DNA of 5,035 nucleotides from an uncultured Lachnospiraceae bacterium (GTDB lineage: Bacteria > Bacillota_A > Clostridia > Lachnospirales > Lachnospiraceae), in the NCBI GenBank assembly GCA_946621895.1, contig CAMOOZ010000185.1, positions 1 to 5,035 on the forward strand, in the 5' to 3' direction. Under the pieces are notes generated by a model. That model was not told the DNA's origin and made no database searches. It saw only the letters and a program-made list of their open reading frames with translations. Position numbers and translations under genes: made by a program. This document shows positions 1 to 5,035 of the stretch, one piece after another; within the stretch, counting starts at the first letter, position 1; every line of letters begins with the position of its first letter.

Positions 1-3000
1 ACGGATAAAAATACCTATGTGGATAACCGGGTGATCCGCTTTATCGACAATTCCAATCCTACGATCAAAACGAAAACCCTGCCGCCTTTACGCCCCGGCG
101 TTCCTTATGAAGCGCAGCTTTTGGCCACCCCCGTGCTGGGGGGAACCCTTTCCTATGAGGAGGTGGGGAGAGGCTGGACGACCACTTCCAAGGACGGCGT
201 GGAAACGGTCACGAGCTGGAAGGATGAACTGCCTCCCGGGATCACGCTCGATAAGAAGACAGGAAAGATCACGGGCACCTTCCTGCCGAAAAACGGACCG
301 GAGACCTCCTCCGGAAGTCCGGAGAATGACAGCTATAAGGCTTCCAGAGAGGAGCTGATGAACCAGAAATGGTACTGGCCACAATTTCAGGTAACGGAAG
401 CCGGCGGGGGCTTTAATACGGTGGAGATCACCTTAACCATTGACTGGTCTAGTCGATTCAGCATTTCCGGGCTGCAGGAGGGGGAAAAGGCAGGGCTATA
501 CTACCTTGGCCCGAACGAGACCCCTTCTGACTATGCACGGGGCAGTTGTCTGGGGGCTTTCCCCAACGGAGAGCATTATCTCAGGACGATCAAGAGCTAT
601 ATACCTGACGGAATAAAAAAAGGAGGCACCCTGTTTCTGACCCGTCAGACCGCCATCGGTGAGGTGAAGGATGAGGCCTCCGTATGCACGGCAGAAGAAG
701 ACGACCAGTTAGAATTTTCCCTGCATGCTAATGAAGTCGTGAAGCTCTCCGTGGAAGCAGATGTCCCGGAGAGCGGCATTTATCTGGAGATTAAGCAGGC
801 TGACGGCACTACGCGGTGGATGGAGAAGCAGGAGGGAGCCTATCGTTTCCTGAAAAACCAGACTATCCCCATGCCCTCCGAGCTTTTGGCGGGCGGGTAC
901 ATTTCGGACAGCGAAGCCTGGATGAAATATCTACTGGAAAAGGAAAAGCCCTTCCATGTGGAAACAGTGGACGCGGCGCAGGGGAAGATCATCGTAAAAG
1001 CCGAGCCGCGTCCCGGCGACTTAACCCTGAAGGGAAAGGTCACCTGCTCCAGCACGGAGGAATTTGCCAATGACGGAGACGGAAAACGCTATCCCGTCCC
1101 CGGGGCGATCATCACGGTGACGCAGACTTTGCCCTATTACGCTGGTTACACCCATACCCAGGTGGGCGTGACGAACGAGCAGGGGGAGTTTACCGTTTCC
1201 GGGTTATACGGCGGAAATGTGAGAACTACCTACAGGGCCTATTCCCCGGATTATGAAGAGCAGGGGGAAAAGCCGATCAGCGGGGATCTGGCTTACTTTG
1301 GTACCACGGACAGGGATGAATCAAATTCCCCTTATTTCCTTGGGGATTATCAGGGCGTCTCCCATTACATCGTGCTGCTTCCGGGGCTGGGAATGCAGAC
1401 GAAATCTTTCGTTTACGGCTATGACGAATCAGGAAATCAGACGGATGAAGCGGTCTCCGAATTTACCGCCAGGGCCGCGGACTTTCTCTCCCCCTCCTTC
1501 AGCGCTGCCTTAAGCAATGGGAAAGAGCAGTTTTTTGAGGGGATGAATATCGGCAGCGTTGTCTGGGCGGATGAACAGACAAGGGACGCGATCACCGCAT
1601 ACGATCCGGAAAACGAAGAACAGAAGGGGAGGACCGTTTATGAAGCATACTTTCTGCCGGGCGTTCCCCGTGCCGGGACAGGACGGCTGACGAGGATTAA
1701 GATCATGGGCCTTCCCGGAGATCAGGGAGAAGGAATAGAAGCCGTAAGGCAGGAGGGAACGGCGGTCTTTATCGCGAAAGAGATGCCGGGGTATGCGCTC
1801 TTAGATTATACAGAGATCAGGCAGGGAGCAAATGCAAAGCTTACCGTGGCGGATCAGGAGGGCGCAGAAGTGCCGGTCTACGGGAAAAACGGTAATACGG
1901 CCCTGATCAAAGCCTCCGCCGCAGATGAAGAATATACGGTGATCCTTTCTCCGGAAAGCTTCGCACTTCCCCATACAACGGCAAACCGTATTCAGCTTTC
2001 CGGGATTCAGGACGGGACGGATGCCCTGGTGAGGACAGTGGAGGCTTCTCCGGGGGAGGTCTGTGCCCTGACCGGAGGGACTGTTCCGATGCCTGACGCA
2101 AAGGGCAGGACCTATGCCCTGATGAACCTTCCGGCCACGGCTGTAAGCGGGCAGGAATACGAACTCAGCGGCATGATCTATCCCGGTAATGACGGCTTTT
2201 CGGCTTTTGAAGTGATCGCTCCTCGCGGTTATATCCTGCAGGCGATCCTCAATGGACAGACCTTGACCAGGGACGCCGCTGGCTCTGTGGGCTTATGGCA
2301 TTCCTATACCCTTCCCTCCAGGCTCTATACCCCCGCTTTTTTACGGATCAAACTGAAGATGCCTGCTGCGGATGTGGCAGCTTCAGTGGGGGTCACCATC
2401 AACGACCGGACGCCGGAGAGAGTGTCCGGACGCCAGATCTTTGCGGGAAGAACGAAATGCGCCTGGTCCCTGACTTTGAATGTACCGAAGAAAGTAGCAG
2501 CCGATCAGGAGGGAAAGGCAGTCATCCGTTTCCACGGGACAGGGATGGGGGGAAAAAACATCTATCTCTATGACAACGGCACGCCCGTGTCCATCACCGG
2601 AACCAACGGCAGCGGGGGATATTCCGGACAGTTTACCCTGTTAGGGACGGAGCGCTTCCATGAGATCACGGCCAGCTATATCGCGCCGGACATGCGCGGG
2701 ATCGAGGCCGGCGCTTACGCGAAGGCCACAGCGCTGCTGGAACGCGCTTCAGGAGAGGCGGTGCTCACCGGGATCACCATGGAAGTTCGGGATGTGGGTC
2801 CCATCCATCTAAAGCCCGGGCAGGAGACCTTCAGCTATTCTGTGCCTTCCCGGATGACCGCCCGCTACAGCGCAGAGATCGCAGGGGTTTATGGGACTGA
2901 GGAGAGACCTCTCGGGCTGGAGCGGTTCTCCTATGCCGCGGATGAGGAGACGCAGAAGCTCCAGGAGCTGCTTGCGGAATATGAGGCCGAAGAGAATGCT

Positions 3001-5035
3001 GCAGAAAAAGCGTCGCTGGAAAGACAGATCGTGGAGCTGAACGCCTCGCTGGAGACCACGGCCTGGGCCTTTTTCAATGTGGCCACGGCCGGCGGGCTGT
3101 ATACGATCCCCGCCGTCAGCATTTCCCTGGATGAGAAGACCCATGTGGCCACGGTGACAAGCGACTGGGTGTCCCAGGGGGATGATTTTACCACGGGGAT
3201 CACGGTGGAATATCAGGCCTCCGACCCGGATACGCTCTGGGAGCAGGTGGAATATACGGATGATACGGGACAAACGCATACCCAGCCCGTGATCGAGGTG
3301 GAGGATCGGCGAAAGGATGCCCATCCGGTGATGGAGCCGGGCTTCAGAAGGATGACCGTTGCGGACATGCTCCCGGAGGGCCAGGAAAATGCTGACCTGA
3401 CTTCTTTGGTCAATGATCTTCACTCAGGAAAACTGAACGAGGCGCAGTTTGCGGATGCGCTGGATGAGCTAATGGAGGAAAATGGAGCGCTGAAGGCGGA
3501 AATGGAGGCGGCGGAGCAGAATGGCCTTTCGGATGCCGCCCTGATCGATAACGGCTATTGGGATGAAACAGATCTGATCCCGAAGCCCTCCGCGCCCCTC
3601 CGCGCCTCTCTTCCCGGTTTTTCCGGAGAGGAGCTTTTGCGGGATGCCGCCCGTTTCTCCCAGACCTATACGGATGCCGCGGGAAACACCTATACGCTCC
3701 CCGAAGCCATCGCGCTTAGAAATAAGCAGATCATGGAAAACATCGAGGGGATGAAGAGCATGTTTAAAAACTACAGCGGCACCTATCCGGATCCGGAAAA
3801 TCCTGATGGAGAGCCCATCGTGATCGATGATCCGAATCCCTTCGGAAAGATCTCCGAGGGGGCGGAATTCGAGATCAAAAGCTTTGGCCTGGTCACGGAG
3901 AAAAACGCGAATATCAATGACCCTCAGGAAAAGGATGAGGGCGGCGGCATGACCGTGACCTTCTATCAGGATTTCGCCTCTGCCGTGGATGAGCTGATGA
4001 TGCCAAAATACGGCTATGAAAAAAGCGTCTATCGCTATGAGGGCTATACGACGGATCAGGACGGCAATAAGGTCTCCGAGGATGAGCCGCTGGATCTGCC
4101 CATGTATTCCGCCACAACCTATTATAAAAAGGACGGGTCTCCCATCACCGTTGAGGAGGAAAAGTATGACGGGACCGCCGCGGCGCAGTTGGACACCTAT
4201 ATCTATAAGAATCCCGAGGTGCCTGCCGGAAATCCCTTCCGCTGGAGCAGGATTCAGTACGCCATTGTGGCGCCCGGCACCCCCTCACCCATCTGCAAGT
4301 CCGGCTTTGTGGCGATCTTAAATATGTGGCGGCCCTTTACCTATAAGGATAAGGACGGCAATATCGTGGATAATCCTGCGGAGCAGAGCACCAATCTGCG
4401 GCAGGTAAGCCCCCTTGCGGATTCCGGCAGCTCCTTTAAGACCGCTGTCGGCCAGGCGGAAAACGGCGCGGGCTGGTCCTTCCAGATCATTCCGAAAAAG
4501 TGGGATGATTATTCCGACGGGACAAAATGGGGGCTGGTCTCCTTCGGCCTTGCCAGCGCGGCTGCCGCGGGCACCTGTACCATGCGGGCAGCCAATGCCG
4601 ATCAGCTTGCAAAGCTGTCAAAGTCCTCATTGATCAGCGACGCGGATAAGATGAAAAAAATAAACGACGGGATCAAGGTGGTTACCGCCCAGGGGGAAAC
4701 AGTCATTCAGGGAGAAAAGGCCGTTAAGGCGGCGATTGCGGGACAAAAGCTCGTTTATGTGACCCATGAGGGCGAGGTGATCCTGACCAACACGAGAAAC
4801 TACGCGAAAATTTCCGGGGAACTAACAGCAGGGGTGAAGATCTCTACAGCCCTTGCCGTCACAGATGATGCCATCGGCGCGATGGACAAAGGCGCTTATA
4901 GCACAGCCGTTGCGAGCTATGCCGCAAAAGGAGGCCCCGCCGGCGCCTCCATCGAGGAGATCGACCGGTATTGTAAGGAGAGCTATAACGAATCCCGGGA
5001 TCTGCTGCGCTATGTCTCCGCGCAGGCGGTTAAGC
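1..5035 (+). CDS. Giant multi-domain, probably extracellular protein; internal fragment, both ends missing
   Basis: Frame 1 is open across the whole window: 1678 complete codons plus one base, with no stop, start or end visible. An open frame this long at moderate GC is decisive for coding. The translation has protein-like composition (many Gly, Thr, Tyr, Asp and Glu, only eight Cys), typical of secreted Gram-positive surface proteins. Recognisable pieces are a He_PIG-like Ig module (residues 26-147), a carboxypeptidase-regulatory/SdrD-B-like module (341-415) and a bacterial Ig-like module (838-894). Between and after them lie beta-rich stretches, two acidic helical segments (about 980-1018 and 1130-1178) and an Ala/Gly-rich helical C-terminal part (1508-1678). 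No LPxTG motif, RHS/YD repeats, protease or glycosidase motif is visible. The signal peptide and any anchor or toxin tip would lie outside. A large adhesin or cell-envelope stalk is the simplest reading; a polymorphic-toxin-type carrier is an alternative. Extracellular location is inferred from domain types. Codon style looks uniform throughout, with no sign of frameshift or patchwork transfer. Confidence 0.95.
76..441 (+). other. Protein domain: putative Ig / He_PIG-like module (residues 26-147)
   Basis: The stretch follows the He_PIG pattern: an opening strand with a Pro-Gly-x-Pro-Tyr turn (RPGVPYEAQL, residues 31-40), then the family hallmark LPPGITLDKKTGKITGTF (77-94), then a closing strand pair (QFQVTEAGGGFNTVEITLTI, 127-146 region). 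These modules adopt a cadherin/Ig-like beta sandwich and serve as spacers or binding modules in bacterial extracellular proteins. Two places are longer than usual: a hydrophilic loop before the hallmark (about residues 54-75) and about 30 residues after it (95-126, Ser/Glu/Asn-rich). Immediately before it, residues 1-25 probably belong to an earlier module cut by the window edge. Confidence 0.7.
442..1020 (+). other. Unassigned beta-rich region (residues 148-340)
   Basis: I do not recognise this part. It alternates hydrophobic and polar residues in short strands separated by Gly/Asp/Asn turns, for example LEFSLHANEVVKLSVEADV around 237-255 and KIIVKAEP near 330-337, as expected of extracellular beta domains. 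It includes two of the few cysteines (C183, C229), which could pair if the protein is exported, though that is only a possibility. One short helical-looking stretch with Trp, Tyr and Lys occurs near 306-316. The final strand leads directly into the next, recognisable module. Confidence 0.5.
1021..1245 (+). other. Protein domain: carboxypeptidase-regulatory-like / SdrD-B-like beta module (residues 341-415)
   Basis: The pattern is that of the CarboxypepD_reg / Cna-B / SdrD-B family of prealbumin-like folds. There is a first strand LTLKGKVTC (341-349), an Asp/Asn/Gly loop NDGDGKRYPVPG (357-368), a second strand AIITVTQT (369-376), then the hallmark TNEQGEFTVSGLYGG (391-405) corresponding to 'T-d-x-G-x-F-x-h-x-x-L-x-x-G', and a last strand RTTYRAYSPDY (408-418). 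In surface proteins such modules are structural spacers. Family members in SdrD can bind calcium through Asp/Asn-rich loops, and the NDGDG loop would suit that. I do not see clear Lys and Asn partners that would prove an intramolecular isopeptide bond. Confidence 0.7.
1258..2511 (+). other. Large unassigned central region (residues 420-837)
   Basis: About 420 residues match no family I can recall. The first part (420-560) is rich in Tyr, Phe and Gly, with GDLAYFGTTDRDE, YFLGDYQGVSHYIVLLPGLG and a short amphipathic helix (FTARAADFLSPSFSAAL, 488-504), followed by WADEQTRDAITAYD. The second part (560-837) is dominated by beta strands: LTRIKIMGLPG (563-573), AKLTVADQEGAEVPVYGKNG (612-631), YTVILSPESF (646-655) and LRIKLKMPAADVAASVGVTI (781-800). 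It contains C688 and C820. The shape suggests several Ig-like or jelly-roll-like beta domains in series, but boundaries cannot be set from the sequence alone. No catalytic motif stands out. Confidence 0.45.
2512..2682 (+). other. Protein domain: bacterial Ig-like module (residues 838-894)
   Basis: The order of motifs fits the common bacterial Ig-like repeat. It has an opening strand with a Gly pair (AVIRFHGTGMGGKNIYLYDN, residues 840-859), a central hairpin in which a displayed small-molecule-like 'DNG' turn leads to VSITGTNGSGGYSGQFTL (863-880), and a closing HEITASYI (887-894), which parallels the usual 'H-x-h-T-A' ending of such repeats. These modules build rigid stalks of adhesins and other surface proteins. 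Only one copy is recognisable here. The run of six G then six A at 2547-2558 lies inside its first hairpin. Confidence 0.55.
2683..2934 (+). other. Beta-rich linker domain (residues 895-978)
   Basis: A short helical-looking stretch (AGAYAKATALLERASGEA, about 903-920) is followed by strands LTGITMEVRDVGPIHLKPG (922-940) and a hairpin of the type FSYSVPSRMTARYSAEI (944-960), then LGLERFSYAA (971-980). The alternating pattern suggests one more extracellular beta domain, but I do not recognise its family. It passes without a linker into the charged helix that follows. Confidence 0.4.
2938..3054 (+). other. Charged helical, coiled-coil-like segment (residues 980-1018)
   Basis: This stretch has no Pro or Gly and is dense in Glu, Ala, Leu, Lys and Gln. 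Hydrophobic residues at L987, L990/L991, Y994, A1001, L1006, I1010, L1013 and L1017 fall at roughly 3- and 4-residue spacing, with an irregularity around 995-1001. It could be a short coiled coil or one helical hairpin inserted between beta domains. It sits between strand-rich segments on both sides (FSYAA before; AWAFFNVATAGGLYTI after), which is why an insertion into a beta domain is plausible. Confidence 0.6.
3055..3387 (+). other. Beta-rich segment after the first helix (residues 1019-1129)
   Basis: Strand-like stretches include AWAFFNVATAGGLYTIPAVS (1021-1040), HVATVTSDWVSQG (1048-1060) and TTGITVEYQASD (1064-1075), then a Thr/Gln hairpin YTDDTGQTHTQPVIEVE (1085-1101). The end (1102-1129) is charged and carries RRMTVADMLPEG. 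I recognise no family. It may be the second half of the beta domain interrupted by the coiled-coil-like segment. Confidence 0.4.
3388..3534 (+). other. Second acidic helical segment (residues 1130-1178)
   Basis: After a short loop, residues 1132-1175 look helical: DLTSLVNDLHSGKLNEAQF (1132-1150) continuing into ALDELMEENGALKAEMEAAE (1153-1172). Leu, Val, Met and Ala recur at helix-compatible spacing with many Glu and Asp, and two glycines (1143, 1162) could mark turns between two or three helices. It is similar in character, but not in sequence, to the segment at residues 980-1018. A small helical bundle or a packing partner of that first helix are both possible. Confidence 0.5.
3535..4521 (+). 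other. Unassigned Tyr/Asp/Gly-rich region (residues 1179-1507)
   Basis: This region is mostly short strands and polar turns. A short helix around 1234-1256 (EAIALRNKQIMENIEGMKSM) is followed by a Pro/Asp-rich linker (TYPDPENPDGEPIVIDDPNP, 1261-1280). Then come strands FEIKSFGLVTEKN and MTVTFYQDF (1290-1325), an aromatic stretch (YGYEKSVYRYEGYTTD, 1337-1352), and two Asp-x-Asp-Gly-Asn loops (DQDGN 1352-1356; DKDGN 1450-1454). C1432 lies in SPICKSGFVAIL. It ends in GWSFQIIPKKWDDYSDGTKW (1491-1510). I do not recognise the family. The Asp-rich loops could bind metal, but a full calcium-site pattern is not evident. Confidence 0.4.
4522..5034 (+). other. Ala/Gly-rich, mainly helical C-terminal part of the window (residues 1508-1678, continues outside)
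   Basis: Composition changes here from strand-rich to helix-rich. A mildly hydrophobic small-residue stretch (GLVSFGLASAAAAGTC, 1511-1526) is followed by DQLAKLSKSSLISDADKMKK (1534-1553), IKVVTAQGETVIQGEKAVKA (1558-1577), one hairpin KLVYVTHEGEVILTNTRN (1583-1600), then helical stretches with GELTAGVKISTALAVTDDAI (1606-1625), AVASYAAKGG and IEEIDRYCKESYNESRDLLR (1651-1670). The hydrophobic stretch is too short and polar at the edges to be a confident membrane span. Such helical, Ala/Gly-rich regions occur before C-terminal toxin domains or as stalk elements in giant surface proteins, but nothing here decides between these. The domain is cut by the window edge. Confidence 0.45.

Noticed and set aside
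77..94. Possible sortase-type motif near the Leu-Pro-Pro-Gly string (residues 77-80)
   Set aside because: The string is part of the He_PIG hallmark, does not fit LPxTG, and lacks a following hydrophobic helix and basic tail.
2295..2573. A 92-codon + strand frame in the -1 phase ending at the TGA after the G6A6 run
   Set aside because: It is an out-of-phase shadow of the main gene with no domain character. It matters only as the frame a -1 slip would enter for a few codons.
2809..3423. A 204-codon open frame on the minus strand, with two shorter minus-strand frames overlapping it
   Set aside because: It lies fully inside the long + strand frame, has low-complexity His/Arg/Gly/Leu-rich composition typical of antisense shadow translation, shows no recognisable domain, and no minus-strand ribosome site or promoter was noticed.
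4561..4578. Possible transmembrane helix around GLVSFGLASAAAAGTC
   Set aside because: Only about 16 residues, mostly Ala/Gly/Ser, and bordered by polar residues; too weak for a membrane span.
4016..4633. Two + strand frames of about 100 and 72 codons rich in Arg, Pro and Ser
   Set aside because: Arg/Pro/Ser-rich composition is what GC-rich coding sequence gives when read out of phase. The main frame continues through both positions.
4920..4945. AAAGGAGG string that could be a ribosome binding site for a new gene at the right edge
   Set aside because: It encodes AKGG in the main frame, no stop precedes it, and no start codon follows at the proper distance.

Overview
The whole window is the inside of one very large protein-coding gene on the + strand. 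Read from base 1, frame 1 stays open for 1678 consecutive codons (1-5034) with no stop. Neither the start codon nor the stop codon is inside the window. No other frame on either strand stays open for more than about 200 codons. There are no intergenic stretches, RNA genes, promoters, terminators, mobile elements or CRISPR arrays that I can support.

The product is a fragment of a giant, probably secreted or surface-exposed, multi-domain protein. Reading N to C: a putative-Ig (He_PIG-like, cadherin-like fold) module; an unassigned beta-rich stretch; a carboxypeptidase-regulatory-like / SdrD-B-like beta module; about 420 residues I cannot assign; a bacterial Ig-like module; another beta-rich stretch; a strongly charged helical (coiled-coil-like) segment; a beta-rich segment; a second acidic helical segment; a Tyr/Asp/Gly-rich beta region; and finally an Ala/Gly-rich, mostly helical region that runs off the right edge. 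Enzymatic active-site motifs, sortase signals (LPxTG) and RHS/YD repeats were looked for and not seen.

The base composition is moderately GC-rich by eye with frequent G/C third positions. Arginine uses AGG/AGA as well as CGN, and AGGAGG-like strings occur. With a giant Ig/Cna-like modular protein, this fits a gut-type Firmicute (Clostridia, possibly Lachnospiraceae). That taxonomic guess is an inference from style, not a match.

The main points of interest are the size of the frame, the alternation of beta modules with acidic helical segments, the large unassigned central region, and the helical C-terminal part, which could be a stalk or a pre-toxin-like region leading to something outside the window. 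Function cannot be decided from the window alone.
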